DNA of 64,000 bases from NCBI RefSeq assembly GCF_028553805.1, contig NZ_CP067140.1:124001-188000 (forward strand), written 5' to 3'. The notes below the pieces were generated by a model. That model did no database searches and was not told the origin of the DNA. It saw nothing but the letters and a program-made list of their open reading frames with translations. Of this stretch, positions 54,136 through 64,000 are shown piece by piece; position 1 is the first letter of the stretch, and the number at the start of each line of letters is the position of its first letter. The position numbers and the translations under genes were made by a program. The DNA is from Paracoccus saliphilus (GTDB lineage: Bacteria; Pseudomonadota; Alphaproteobacteria; Rhodobacterales; Rhodobacteraceae).

Positions 54136-55232
54136 GCTACAACACATTCGGCCGCGAATTCCGGTTCACCACCTGGGGCGAAAGCCACGGTCCCGCGCTT
54201 GGCGCGACTGTTGACGGCGTGCCGCCGGGTGTGCCTCTGGACGAGGGTTTCATCCAGAAATTCCTGGACCGTCGTCGGCCCGGCACCTCGAAACACACAA
54301 CGCAGCGCAAGGAGGCCGATCAGGTCCGCATCCTCTCGGGCGTGTTCGAGGGGAGCACGACCGGGACCCCGATCCAGCTGATGATCGAAAATACTGACCA
54401 AAGATCAAAGGATTATGGAGAGATCGCCAGCAGTTTCCGCCCCGGTCACGCCGATATCACCTATCACCTGAAATACGGGGTGCGGGATTATCGCGGCGGT
54501 GGTCGTTCCAGCGCGCGGGAAACGGCGGCGCGGGTCGCGGCCGGAGGGATCGCGCAGGCGGTTCTGGCGCATCTGCTGCCGGACCTGAGGATCACTGGCT
54601 ATATGGTGCAGATGGGCGAAATGCGGTTGAACCGCGGCAATTTCGATCCGGACGTGATCCCTGACAACCCGTTCTTTCTGCCCGACGCGAGTGCCGTGAC
54701 GAAATGGTCGGATTATCTCGATGGGGTGCGGAAAGATCAGAACAGCGTCGGCGCTGCCGTTGAAATCCTCATCGAAGGTTGCCCGCCCGGCCTTGGCGCG
54801 CCGGTCTATGCCAAGCTGGATACCGACCTGGCGGCCGCCATGATGTCGATCAATGCGGTGAAAGGCGTCGAAATCGGTGAGGGCATGGGCGCGGCGGGCC
54901 TGACCGGCACCGATAATGCCGACGAGATTCGAATGGGCAATGACGGGCCGTTCTTCCTGTCAAATCACGCGGGTGGAATCCTTGGCGGGATCTCAACCGG
55001 GCAGGATATCGTGCTGCGTTTCTCGGTCAAACCGACAAGTTCCATCACAACGCCCCGGCGCACGATCAATCAGCACGGCGAAGAGATCGAATTGATCACC
55101 AAGGGCCGCCACGATCCTTGCGTGGGTATCCGTGCCGTGCCAGTTGCCGAAGCCATGGCGGCCTGCGTCATCCTGGATCATCTGCTCATGGACCGGGCTC
55201 AAACCGGGGGTGTTCGCGGCGAGATCGGCTGA
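54132..55232 (+). CDS. aroC: Chorismate synthase
   Basis: This 366-residue enzyme uses reduced FMN to convert 5-enolpyruvylshikimate-3-phosphate to chorismate, the last step of the shikimate pathway. Motifs are [13 protein letters not shown] near the N-terminus, [26 protein letters not shown] and GGISTGQDI. Length is normal. The ATG overlaps the mutS stop by four bases, so it depends on mutS translation or on a promoter within mutS. Confidence 0.97.
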   Translation: MSYNTFGREFRFTTWGESHGPALGATVDGVPPGVPLDEGFIQKFLDRRRPGTSKHTTQRKEADQVRILSGVFEGSTTGTPIQLMIENTDQRSKDYGEIASSFRPGHADITYHLKYGVRDYRGGGRSSARETAARVAAGGIAQAVLAHLLPDLRITGYMVQMGEMRLNRGNFDPDVIPDNPFFLPDASAVTKWSDYLDGVRKDQNSVGAAVEILIEGCPPGLGAPVYAKLDTDLAAAMMSINAVKGVEIGEGMGAAGLTGTDNADEIRMGNDGPFFLSNHAGGILGGISTGQDIVLRFSVKPTSSITTPRRTINQHGEEIELITKGRHDPCVGIRAVPVAEAMAACVILDHLLMDRAQTGGVRGEIG

Positions 55233-55292
55233 CCGCTTTGTTCCTGTGCTTCTTTCCGGCTCAATCACGCCGGGGAGGGGCGCCAACGGGAT

Positions 55293-56174
55293 TCAGGCGC
55301 TTGGCTGATCCGACAGGAAATCCCGCACCTCGTCGAGTGAAGGGATCGCATCGCCGGCCCCCTTGCGGGTGACTTTCAACGCAGCTGCGGCCGAAGCCAA
55401 TCGTAGAGCGTCAGGGATCGCATCGCCACGATCCAGTGCTGCCGCGAAATAGCCTGCGAATGTGTCTCCTGCGCCGGTCGTATCAATTGGATCGACAGGA
55501 AATGCTGGATGGCGATATACTCGATCACCTTCCAGGTCGCGATATTCGACCCCTTCGGCTCCACGCGTGATCAGCAGCCCCTGTACCGGCAGATCTCCGG
55601 GCACAGCCGCAAAAAGCTGCTCTGCCTCGCCCGCATTCATGGCAAGGATCGAGACATGGGCCATGACATCGCGCAGCGCGTCGAGATCGAAAGGCGCAGC
55701 GGAATAGATCACCCGTGCTCCGGTGGCTCGGGCGATTCGTGCGGCGGCAATCTGACAATTGGTTTCGTTCTGGATCAACAGCGTGTCTTCGCGAGCGATA
55801 GGCCGCAGCGCCTTCTCCAGGGCAGAGGTTTCCAACGCGCGATTCGCACCGGGATGAATGATGATCGAGTTTTCGGCGGCAGAATCCAACAGGATGATGG
55901 CGTGGCCGGTCACATTGTCCGACAGCCGCTGTATGTTGTCGGTGTCAACACCTGCCGCTTGTAGCCTGTGGATAACCCAATCGTCGGCCTCGCCCATCGC
56001 GCCAAGATGCTGCGTCACACCCCCGGCTAAGGCTGCCGCAATGGATTGATTCGCACCTTTTCCGCCCAACCCGACGGAATAGCTGTTGGCGGCGAGCGTT
56101 TCGCCGGGAAGAGGCAGATGCTCCATCCGGTAAACATGATCGATATTGATCGAGCCCAGGTTCCAGATTGCCAT
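55293..56174 (-). CDS. rbsK: Ribokinase
   Basis: This 293-residue PfkB-family kinase has GSINIDHVYRM at the start, GGKGANQSIAAA and the catalytic-site signature DTTGAGDTFAGYF, as in ribokinase. It phosphorylates ribose, or possibly another sugar or nucleoside. The ATG at 56174 follows AAGGAGG; the frame extends upstream into the terminator region without a site. It is a single gene, convergent with aroC and 112 bp downstream of fbcC. No ribose transporter is next to it. Confidence 0.88.
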   Translation of the reverse strand: MAIWNLGSINIDHVYRMEHLPLPGETLAANSYSVGLGGKGANQSIAAALAGGVTQHLGAMGEADDWVIHRLQAAGVDTDNIQRLSDNVTGHAIILLDSAAENSIIIHPGANRALETSALEKALRPIAREDTLLIQNETNCQIAAARIARATGARVIYSAAPFDLDALRDVMAHVSILAMNAGEAEQLFAAVPGDLPVQGLLITRGAEGVEYRDLEGDRVYRHPAFPVDPIDTTGAGDTFAGYFAAALDRGDAIPDALRLASAAAALKVTRKGAGDAIPSLDEVRDFLSDQPSA

Positions 56175-56230
56175 CACAGTTCCTCCTTCTGCATGTATCT
56201 GACCGGCGCGGCCCTGCCTTGTCCAGCAAT

Positions 56231-56258
56231 GAAAAACGCGCCCCCGCAAGGGGGCGCG
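56231..56258 (-). terminator. Rho-independent terminator of the fbc operon
   Basis: On the minus strand a perfect 9-bp GC stem (56237-56245 with 56250-56258) with a TTGC loop is followed by TTTTTC. It lies 28 bases after the fbcC stop and before rbsK. Confidence 0.88.
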
Positions 56259-56285
56259 CCTTTGTTCGATTCCGGGTTTGTCGGA

Positions 56286-57728
56286 TCAGCTATCCAGTTT
56301 CTTGCCCTTGTGCGGAGCCCAGAGCCGCTTGTTGGTCAGGTACAACAGCGCCGTCAGAACGATTAGGAACAGGACTGAGACGAGGCCGACTTGCTTGCGG
56401 TCCGTCAGCTTTGGCTCGGCGGTCCACATCAGGAATGCCGACACGTCGCGGGCCATCTGATCCACAGTCGCGGGGGTGCCGTCCTCATAGGTGACCAGAT
56501 CTTCCGACAACGGCGGCGGCATGCCTATGCTTCCGGTCGGGTAGGCGGTGTTCACGTAGAGATACGTCCCTGCCTGCTCGACTTCTTCGCCGGTATAACC
56601 CGTCAGGATGGCGTGGATATATTCCGGACCACCGATTCCCTTGAACAATTGGTTGATGCCGGTGCCATAGGGGCCGTGGAAACCCGCCCGCGCCTTGGCC
56701 ATCAGGGACAAGTCCGGTCCCATCCCGTCGCCGGTAACGGCGGGGAAATGGTCGGTCGGCAGGCGAGGGCGTTCTTCGCCGGTTTCCTCATCGACGATGG
56801 TCATGTTGGCCGCATAGGCGCGGACCTGATCTTCGGGCAGGCCGGGGCCGCCATCGTTGTGCAGCGTGCGGATCGGTACGAATTTCATACCGTGGCAAGC
56901 AGCGCAGACCTCGGTATAGACCTGAAGGCCGCGTTGCAGCTGGAACTGGTCATATTTGCCGAACGGACCTTCGAAGCTGAAATCGATGTCCTCGATATGG
57001 CCAGCGCCATGCCCGCCGCCTTCAGCTTCGGCATGACCTTCTTCGGCACCCTCGTCAGCGTGCTCGGTGCTTTCGCCTTCTTCCGCCGCTTCTTCTTCTG
57101 CGGCAGGTTCATCTGCCGTGGCCTCATCCGAGGCTGCTTCCTCAGCTGCCGGTTCTTCAGCGGCTGCGTCTGCACCATCGGCTTCCGCTGCGGGTTCTTC
57201 TGCAGCTTCTTCCACTGTGGTGGGCTCCTCCGCAGTAGTAGCCTCATCCGACGCGGCTTCCTCAGCTGCCGGTTCTTCGGAAGCTGCGTCTGCGTCTTCG
57301 GCTTCCGCTGCGGGTTCTTCTGCAGCTTCTTCCTCTGTGGCGGGCTCCTCCGCAGTAGTCTCATCCGACGCGGCTTCCTCAGCTGTCGGTTCCTCGGAAG
57401 CTGCGTCTGCATCCTCGGCTTCCGCCGCTTCTTCCTCTACGGCAGGCACCTCTGCCGTGGCCTCGTCCGATGCTGCCTCGTCTGTCGCCGGTTCTTCGGC
57501 GGTAGCCTCAGCATCCTGGGTTTCTGCGGAGGGTTCTTCGCTTGCGCTTTCCTCAGGCGTGGCCTCTTCCGTCGCCGTGCTTGTCTCGGCGGCGGAAGCG
57601 TTGTCCGAAGCGGGTTGTTGCGCTTCGGTTGGTTGCTCGGTCGTTTCGGCCTCTTGCGCCAGCGAATAGCCGGTCGCGAAGATGGTCAGGGCCGCAACGG
57701 CCGTGAGCGTCTTGGTTCTCAAGGTCAT
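56286..57728 (-). CDS. fbcC: Cytochrome c1 of the bc1 complex, with long acidic repeat insertion
   Basis: This 480-residue precursor has a signal peptide (to about residue 24). A very long Ala/Glu/Asp-rich segment follows to about residue 240. The heme c site [10 protein letters not shown] lies near residue 275, the probable axial methionine in SIGMPPPL near residue 401, and a C-terminal membrane anchor near residues 450-470. It passes electrons from the Rieske protein to cytochrome c. The acidic part, with imperfect repeats of about 39 residues, is longer than in P. denitrificans c1 as I recall it, and much longer than c1 of Rhodobacter. It likely binds basic cytochrome c. Last gene of fbcFBC. 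Confidence 0.96.
   Translation of the reverse strand: MTLRTKTLTAVAALTIFATGYSLAQEAETTEQPTEAQQPASDNASAAETSTATEEATPEESASEEPSAETQDAEATAEEPATDEAASDEATAEVPAVEEEAAEAEDADAASEEPTAEEAASDETTAEEPATEEEAAEEPAAEAEDADAASEEPAAEEAASDEATTAEEPTTVEEAAEEPAAEADGADAAAEEPAAEEAASDEATADEPAAEEEAAEEGESTEHADEGAEEGHAEAEGGGHGAGHIEDIDFSFEGPFGKYDQFQLQRGLQVYTEVCAACHGMKFVPIRTLHNDGGPGLPEDQVRAYAANMTIVDEETGEERPRLPTDHFPAVTGDGMGPDLSLMAKARAGFHGPYGTGINQLFKGIGGPEYIHAILTGYTGEEVEQAGTYLYVNTAYPTGSIGMPPPLSEDLVTYEDGTPATVDQMARDVSAFLMWTAEPKLTDRKQVGLVSVLFLIVLTALLYLTNKRLWAPHKGKKLDS
57080..57510 (-). repeat. Tandem repeats of about 117-120 bp inside fbcC
   Basis: Copies at about 57121-57240, 57241-57357 and 57358-57460 are nearly the same, with degenerate partial copies on either side. 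The first two copies differ in length by one codon (120 against 117 bases). They encode 39-40 residue units rich in Glu and Ala, each with an [17 protein letters not shown] core. Frame is kept throughout. Confidence 0.85.
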
Positions 57729-57740
57729 CGATGGCTCTCC

Positions 57741-59075
<1,335 letters not shown>

Positions 59076-59636
59076 TCAGCCCAGTTTGATGGTTGTTTCG
59101 TCGACGAATTCGGCGACCGGGATATGCAGGTTCTCCGGTGCGGGACCTTTGCGGATGCGTCCGGCCGTGTCGTAATGCGAGCCGTGGCAGGGGCAGAACC
59201 AGCCGCCGAAATCGCCCGCACCGTCACCGATCGGAACGCAGCCCAGATGGGTGCAGACGCCGATCTGGACCAGCCATTCGCCAGCCTCGTCCAGGGTACG
59301 GTTCTCGTCCGTGGCGGGCTCGTTCGGTTTGTTCTCGTTCTCGGCATTCTGGTCGATCAGATCGCCGAGGTCGACGGCGCGGCCTGCTTCGATCTCTTCG
59401 GGGGTCCGGCGGCGGATGAACACGGGCTTGCCCAGCCATTTCACTGTCAGCTGGGTGCCGACATCGATTCCGCTCACATCGACCTGAATCGAGGACAATG
59501 CCTGGACATCAGCCGAGGGGTTCATCTGGTTCACTAGCGTCCAGGCGGCGGCTCCGGCGGCCACCGTGCCTGCACCCGCCGTGGCATAATAGAGGAAATC
59601 CCTCCGGGTGCCTACGTGGTCATCTGCGTGGGACAC
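59076..59636 (-). CDS. fbcF: Rieske iron-sulfur protein of the bc1 complex
   Basis: This 186-residue protein has a twin-arginine signal-anchor ([13 protein letters not shown], residues 9-21) and one membrane helix. The [2Fe-2S] cluster motifs CTHLGC and CPCHGSHYD supply two Cys and two His ligands. It takes electrons from ubiquinol at the periplasmic side. First gene of the fbc operon; 217 bp separate it from radC upstream, which should hold the fbc promoter. Confidence 0.97.
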   Translation of the reverse strand: MSHADDHVGTRRDFLYYATAGAGTVAAGAAAWTLVNQMNPSADVQALSSIQVDVSGIDVGTQLTVKWLGKPVFIRRRTPEEIEAGRAVDLGDLIDQNAENENKPNEPATDENRTLDEAGEWLVQIGVCTHLGCVPIGDGAGDFGGWFCPCHGSHYDTAGRIRKGPAPENLHIPVAEFVDETTIKLG

Positions 59637-59853
59637 GGGTCATTCTCCAGTTCGGGCCATTTGGTCGGCCGATATGTCATTCCGGGCCGCGTTTCACCGC
59701 AACCTTCGCGTAGGCGGTTCTAGCGTTCAAATCCCCGTCAGTCCAGCGGGTAAGCCAAAACCGAAATGCCTTGTGGCCCGTCTATGTTGAAAAAATGTCG
59801 CGCGTGGTCGAAACGAGGCTGCGCTGTTTTGTCGCGGGGCTATGGATGCGCGT

Positions 59854-60639
59854 TCAAAGCAAGCCTTCTGACCGAAAGCTGAGCTCGCGTGATTTTCCGA
59901 TGATCAGATGGTCGTGGATGGTGATTCCCATGCTGTCGGCGGCCCGGGCGATCTGTGCCGTCATGGCAATATCCGACTCTGACGGGGTTGGGTCGCCGGA
60001 TGGGTGGTTGTGGACCAGGATCAGTGCAGAGGCGTTAAGTTCCAATGCCCTGCGGATAATCTCGCGCGGATAGACCGGGACGTGATCGACGGTGCCCCGG
60101 GCCTGTTCTTCATCGGCGATCAGGATGTTCTTGCGGTCGAGATACAAAACGCGAAGCTGCTCGATCTCGCGATGGGACATGCTGGTGTGGCAATAATCCA
60201 GCAGCGCCTGCCAGCCCGACAGAATCGGTCGGAGCAGGACCTTGGCCCGGGCCATGCGCTGCGCAGCGGCCTCGACGAGTTTCAGTTCGGTGACAACCGC
60301 ATTGCCAACCCCTTCAACTTCGGCGAGCCGTGAGGGGGTTGCGGACAGAACGCGATTGAAATCCCCGAAATGCTCGATCAGGCGGCGAGCCAGCGGTTTG
60401 ACATCCTGCCGCGGAATTGCCCGGAACAGGACCAGCTCGAGCAACTCGTAATCCGGCATTGCCGCCGCGCCGCCTTGCAGGAAACGTTCGCGCAGCCGGG
60501 CACGATGATCGGCAAGATAGGAAGGTGTGGATTTGCTTCCCCGCACCGCTGTCCTAGTGGAATTTGCGGCGCGATGATCCAGAACTGCCGGGTCGAACAG
60601 GGGCAGCGATGTCGGTTCAGACGGATGATTCGTGTCCAT
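59854..60639 (-). CDS. radC: RadC family JAMM/MPN protein
   Basis: This 261-residue protein has a helix-hairpin-helix part (AEVEGVGNAVVTEL) and a C-terminal JAMM metalloprotease-like domain with the zinc motif HNHPSGDPTPSESD. The name suggests DNA repair, but the role of RadC is not settled. Length is slightly above the usual 220-230 because of an N-terminal tail of about 40 residues. It stands between dnaJ and the fbc operon on the same strand as both. Confidence 0.92.
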   Translation of the reverse strand: MDTNHPSEPTSLPLFDPAVLDHRAANSTRTAVRGSKSTPSYLADHRARLRERFLQGGAAAMPDYELLELVLFRAIPRQDVKPLARRLIEHFGDFNRVLSATPSRLAEVEGVGNAVVTELKLVEAAAQRMARAKVLLRPILSGWQALLDYCHTSMSHREIEQLRVLYLDRKNILIADEEQARGTVDHVPVYPREIIRRALELNASALILVHNHPSGDPTPSESDIAMTAQIARAADSMGITIHDHLIIGKSRELSFRSEGLL

Positions 60640-60673
60640 GCCCGGATCATGCGGGGGTGGAATAAAGAAAGAA

Positions 60674-60708
60674 CTAACAAAACGGGGGGCGCTTATACGC
60701 CCCCCTTG
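60674..60708 (-). terminator. Rho-independent terminator after dnaJ
   Basis: On the minus strand, an 8-bp stem (GGGGGGCG, loop TATAAG, CGCCCCCC) is followed by GTTTTGTT. It starts 4 bases after the dnaJ stop and lies between dnaJ and radC. Confidence 0.85.
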
Positions 60709-60711
60709 GGT

Positions 60712-61884
60712 TCAGCGGGTCATGTCGTCCCAGAACCCTTTGACCTTGTTGAAAAAGCTGGTCGATTGCGGGCTGTTGTCAACCTTTTCGGATTCAAATT
60801 GGCGCAACAGTTCCTTTTGATGGGCATTCAGGTTGACCGGGGTTTCCACAGCCAGTTCGATCAACATGTCGCCCGCCTCGCCATTCGCGCCCGGCCCGTG
60901 GCGGAGCGGAGGCATGCCTTTGCCGCGCAGACGCATCTGGCGCCCTGTCTGGCTGCCAGCCGGAACCTTTACGCGGGAACGGCCGCCATCAATGGTCGGC
61001 ACCTCGACCTCGCCACCCAGGGCTGCGGTCGCCATGCTGACCGGCACCTGGCAAGCCAAGGTTTTGCCATCGCGCAGGAAGATCTCGTGTTCCTTCACCT
61101 CGATGAAGATGTAGAGATCGCCTGCGGGACCACCCCGCATCCCCGCTTCGCCTTCGCCTGCCAGGCGGATGCGGGTACCCGTTTCCACGCCCGCCGGGAT
61201 ATTGACTGACAGGGTGCGATCCTTCTCGACCCGGCCTGCACCGTGGCAGGATTTGCAGGGGTTCTTGACGATCTGGCCCTGACCGCCGCAGGTGGGGCAG
61301 GTGCGTTCGACGGTGAAAAAGCCCTGCTGGGCCCGGACCCGTCCCATGCCTGAACAGGTCGGACAGGTTGCGGGTTGGGTCGCACCCTCGGCACCGGTTC
61401 CGTCGCATTCTCCGCAAGCGACCGAACTGCTGACGGTAATGGTCTTCTGCAGGCCGGTATAGGCATCCTCGAGCGACACGCCGAGATTATAACGCAGATC
61501 TTGTCCCCGCTGAGCGCGCGAACGTCCGCCACCCGCGCCGCCGCGCCGGCCCATCATGTCGCCGAAAAGATCGTCGAAAACGTCGGCAAAGGCCGAGCCG
61601 AAATCGCCCGGATGGGCGCCGCCGCCTCCGCCGAAGCCGCCCCCGCCCATACCTCCATTTTCAAAGGCCTGATGGCCGAATCGGTCGTAAGCTGCCTTTT
61701 TCTGATCGTCTTTCAGACAATCATAGGCCTCGTTGACCTCTTTGAATTGGGTTTCGGCGCCCGGATCGTCCTTGTTACGATCAGGGTGAAGTTCCTTAGC
61801 CTTCTTGCGGTAGGCTTTCTTTATCTCGTCAGTCGAGGCCCCGCGCTTGACCCCGAGAACGTCGTAATAGCAACGCTTGGCCAT
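60712..61884 (-). CDS. dnaJ: Chaperone protein DnaJ
   Basis: This 390-residue co-chaperone has the J-domain with HPD (ELHPDRNK), a Gly/Phe-rich linker (residues 75-100), four CxxCxGxG zinc repeats (including [16 protein letters not shown] and CKSCHGAG) and the C-terminal substrate domains. It stimulates DnaK ATPase and hands over unfolded protein. It follows dnaK by 80 bp that contain a hairpin. Confidence 0.97.
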   Translation of the reverse strand: MAKRCYYDVLGVKRGASTDEIKKAYRKKAKELHPDRNKDDPGAETQFKEVNEAYDCLKDDQKKAAYDRFGHQAFENGGMGGGGFGGGGGAHPGDFGSAFADVFDDLFGDMMGRRGGAGGGRSRAQRGQDLRYNLGVSLEDAYTGLQKTITVSSSVACGECDGTGAEGATQPATCPTCSGMGRVRAQQGFFTVERTCPTCGGQGQIVKNPCKSCHGAGRVEKDRTLSVNIPAGVETGTRIRLAGEGEAGMRGGPAGDLYIFIEVKEHEIFLRDGKTLACQVPVSMATAALGGEVEVPTIDGGRSRVKVPAGSQTGRQMRLRGKGMPPLRHGPGANGEAGDMLIELAVETPVNLNAHQKELLRQFESEKVDNSPQSTSFFNKVKGFWDDMTR

Positions 61885-61919
61885 GTTATGTCCTGTTTAC
61901 TGATCCCCGGAACGAAATC

Positions 61920-61945
61920 CGGCCCGCATTGTGGCGCGGGCCGGT
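61920..61945 (-). other. Hairpin between dnaK and dnaJ
   Basis: A perfect 9-bp GC stem (CCGGCCCGC and its complement) with an 8-base loop lies between the dnaK stop and the dnaJ start. There is no T-run on the minus strand. It probably stabilises the dnaK mRNA end or lowers read-through so that more DnaK than DnaJ is made. Confidence 0.6.
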
Positions 61946-61964
61946 CCAAGGGATACGGCCCGGA

Positions 61965-63881
61965 TCAGCCGCGTTTCTTGTCTTCGCCGAGATCTTCGAA
62001 ATCGGCGTCTACGATGTCCTCATCGGCAGCGCGCGGCTCTTCCTCGCTGCTGCCTGCGCTGTCGCCAGCTTCTTGCTGGGACTTGTAGATCGCTTCACCC
62101 AGTTTCATCGACGCGTCCATGACGTTCTGGATACCCGACTTGATCTTGCCGGCGTCGTCGGACTTGACCGATTCTTCCAGCGCACCGATCGCCAGCTCGA
62201 TGGCTTCGACAGTGGATTCGTCCACCTTGTCGCCATGCTCTTCCAGCGACTTCCTGCTGCTGTGGATCAGGCTTTCGGCCTGGTTCTTGGCTTCGACCAG
62301 CTCGCGGCGATCCTTGTCGGCGTCGGCATTGGCTTCGGCATCCTTCACCATCCGTTCGATATCGTCATCGGACAGACCGCCCGAAGCCTGGATGGTGATG
62401 TTCTGCTCTTTGCCAGTACCCTTGTCCTTGGCGCTGACCGACACGATGCCGTTGGCGTCGATATCGAACGTCACCTCGATCTGCGGCATGCCGCGTGGTG
62501 CGGGCGGGATATCCTCGAGATTGAACTGGCCCAGCAGCTTGTTATCCGATGCCATTTCACGCTCGCCCTGGAAGACCCGGATCGTCACGGCGTTCTGGTT
62601 ATCCTCGGCGGTCGAGAAGATTTGGCTCTTCTTGGTCGGAATGGTGGTGTTGCGGTCGATCAGCCGGGTGAACACGCCACCGAGGGTCTCGATCCCCAGT
62701 GACAGCGGCGTCACGTCCAGCAGCACCACGTCCTTGACGTCGCCCTGCAGCACACCGGCCTGAATTGCGGCGCCCAGTGCCACGACCTCGTCAGGGTTCA
62801 CGCCCTTATGCGGCTCTTTCCCAAAGAAATCGGTCACCTCCTGGAAAACCCTGGGCATACGGGTCATCCCGCCGACCAGAACCACCTCGTCGATATCCGA
62901 CTTCGAGACACCGGCGTCCTTCAGGGCTTCCTGAACAGGCTTCATGGTCTTCTTGATCAGGTCGCCGACCAGGCTTTCCAGCTTGGCGCGGGTCAGTTTC
63001 ATGACCATGTGCAGCGGCGTGCCGGAATCCTTGTCCATCGAGATGAACGGCTGGTTGATCTCGGTCTGGCTCGAGGAGGACAGTTCGATCTTGGCTTTCT
63101 CGGCGGCCTCTTTCAGGCGCTGGAGCGCCATCTTGTCCTTGGTCAGGTCGACGCCATGCTCTTTCTTGAATTCCTCGGCGAGGTAATTCACGATCCGCAT
63201 GTCGAAGTCCTCACCGCCGAGGAACGTGTCCCCGTTGGTCGATTTCACTTCGAACAGGCCATCGTCGATCTCAAGGATGGTGATGTCGAAAGTCCCACCG
63301 CCAAGGTCATAAACCGCGATGGTTTTCGTCTCTTTCTTGTCCAGGCCATAGGCCAGTGCGGCTGCCGTCGGTTCGTTAATGATGCGCAGCACTTCGAGAC
63401 CGGCGATCTTGCCGGCGTCCTTGGTGGCCTGACGCTGAGCGTCGTTGAAATAGGCCGGAACGGTGATGACGGCCTGCGTGACCTCTTCGCCCAGATAGCT
63501 TTCGGCGGTTTCCTTCATCTTCTGAAGGATCATCGCGCTGACTTGCGCGGGGGAATAATTCTCGCCCTTCACCTCGACCCAGGCATCGCCATTGCCACCG
63601 TCAACGATCGAATAGGGAACCAGCTTCTTGTCCTTTTCGACGGCTTCGTCGCCGATGCGACGTCCGATCAGACGCTTGACGGCGAATACGGTGTTGGTTG
63701 GGTTGGTCACGGCCTGACGCTTGGCGGATTGACCGACCAGACGCTCACCGTCGGTGAAACCGACGATCGAGGGGGTGGTGCGTGTGCCTTCGCTGTTCTC
63801 GATGACCTTGGGCTGGCTGCCGTCCATGATCGCGACGCAGCTATTCGTGGTGCCGAGGTCGATCCCGATGACTTTGGACAT
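61965..63881 (-). CDS. dnaK: Chaperone protein DnaK (Hsp70)
   Basis: This 638-residue Hsp70 has the ATPase domain with [12 protein letters not shown] at the start and [15 protein letters not shown], the linker [14 protein letters not shown] region, the substrate domain and a C-terminal tail ending in [10 protein letters not shown]. Length is standard for bacteria. GAAAGG precedes the ATG. The 119 bases upstream within the window hold no gene; I see no confident heat-shock promoter there, only a short ATCAATCAATCA repeat. Confidence 0.98.
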   Translation of the reverse strand: MSKVIGIDLGTTNSCVAIMDGSQPKVIENSEGTRTTPSIVGFTDGERLVGQSAKRQAVTNPTNTVFAVKRLIGRRIGDEAVEKDKKLVPYSIVDGGNGDAWVEVKGENYSPAQVSAMILQKMKETAESYLGEEVTQAVITVPAYFNDAQRQATKDAGKIAGLEVLRIINEPTAAALAYGLDKKETKTIAVYDLGGGTFDITILEIDDGLFEVKSTNGDTFLGGEDFDMRIVNYLAEEFKKEHGVDLTKDKMALQRLKEAAEKAKIELSSSSQTEINQPFISMDKDSGTPLHMVMKLTRAKLESLVGDLIKKTMKPVQEALKDAGVSKSDIDEVVLVGGMTRMPRVFQEVTDFFGKEPHKGVNPDEVVALGAAIQAGVLQGDVKDVVLLDVTPLSLGIETLGGVFTRLIDRNTTIPTKKSQIFSTAEDNQNAVTIRVFQGEREMASDNKLLGQFNLEDIPPAPRGMPQIEVTFDIDANGIVSVSAKDKGTGKEQNITIQASGGLSDDDIERMVKDAEANADADKDRRELVEAKNQAESLIHSSRKSLEEHGDKVDESTVEAIELAIGALEESVKSDDAGKIKSGIQNVMDASMKLGEAIYKSQQEAGDSAGSSEEEPRAADEDIVDADFEDLGEDKKRG

Positions 63882-64000
63882 AGATTTATAACCTTTCTTG
63901 CGGCGATATGATGAGCCTTGGGTCCGTTTTGGCCCCCGCGGCCCGATCCCTTTGATTGATTGATTCAGGTCCGAAACGAGTCCGAACGCTTCGCGGCTGT

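Noticed and set aside
63882..64000. A heat-shock sigma-32 promoter before dnaK
   Set aside because: No pair of hexamers with acceptable match and spacing could be found in the 119 bases present; it may lie beyond the window.

Overview
The window is chromosomal DNA from a high-GC alphaproteobacterium of the Rhodobacteraceae, most likely Paracoccus or a close relative. The best clue is an fbcFBC cytochrome bc1 operon whose cytochrome c1 carries a very long Ala/Glu-rich acidic insertion, a feature known from Paracoccus. An alphaproteobacterial-type glycerol ABC operon and a Frc-type fructose ABC system agree with this. I find 54 protein genes, the first cut by the window edge, and no rRNA, tRNA, insertion sequence, prophage or CRISPR.

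Layout. (1) 1-6776: a leftward operon for a D-aminotransferase-family enzyme, a DmpA-family (P1/S58) aminopeptidase and a peptide ABC importer, divergent from a LysR regulator. It looks like a module for taking up and breaking down D-amino-acid peptides. (2) 6777-7461: no intact gene, perhaps decayed coding sequence. (3) 7462-13449: a ROK regulator divergent from a fructose-type sugar ABC transporter (frcBCA), then a gamma-glutamyltransferase-like Ntn hydrolase. (4) 13466-21448: an eight-gene leftward operon gntR-larE-larB-gntR-uxaA-larA-larC-hupE. It holds a nickel-pincer hydroxyacid racemase/epimerase, its whole cofactor pathway, a nickel permease and a UxaA/GarD-type sugar-acid dehydratase. 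(5) 21760-27886: divergent from that operon, a TAXI-type TRAP transporter, a ThDP enzyme and an FAD-linked 2-hydroxyacid dehydrogenase. (6) 28088-37183: a LacI regulator, a TctCBA transporter, a NIPSNAP protein, a GntR regulator, then an alpha-ketoglutarate-semialdehyde dehydrogenase, a KdgD-type dehydratase/decarboxylase and a D-2-hydroxyacid dehydrogenase. (7) 37214-47402: glpR divergent from glpD-glpSTPQ-DUF2160-glpV-glpK. (8) 47473-64000: mainly housekeeping genes: a lytic transglycosylase-like lipoprotein, thiBPQ under a TPP riboswitch, mutS-aroC, rbsK, fbcFBC, radC and dnaK-dnaJ.

The most notable part is 13.4-37 kb, which reads as a catabolic island for hydroxylated or sugar acids. LarA would set the configuration of an alpha-hydroxyl carbon. 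UxaA would dehydrate the acid. KdgD and the semialdehyde dehydrogenase could carry an aldarate-derived product to 2-oxoglutarate. The FAD and ThDP enzymes could oxidise and then decarboxylate or ligate a 2-hydroxyacid. The families are well supported by motifs; the substrate and the linking of the blocks into one pathway are inference.
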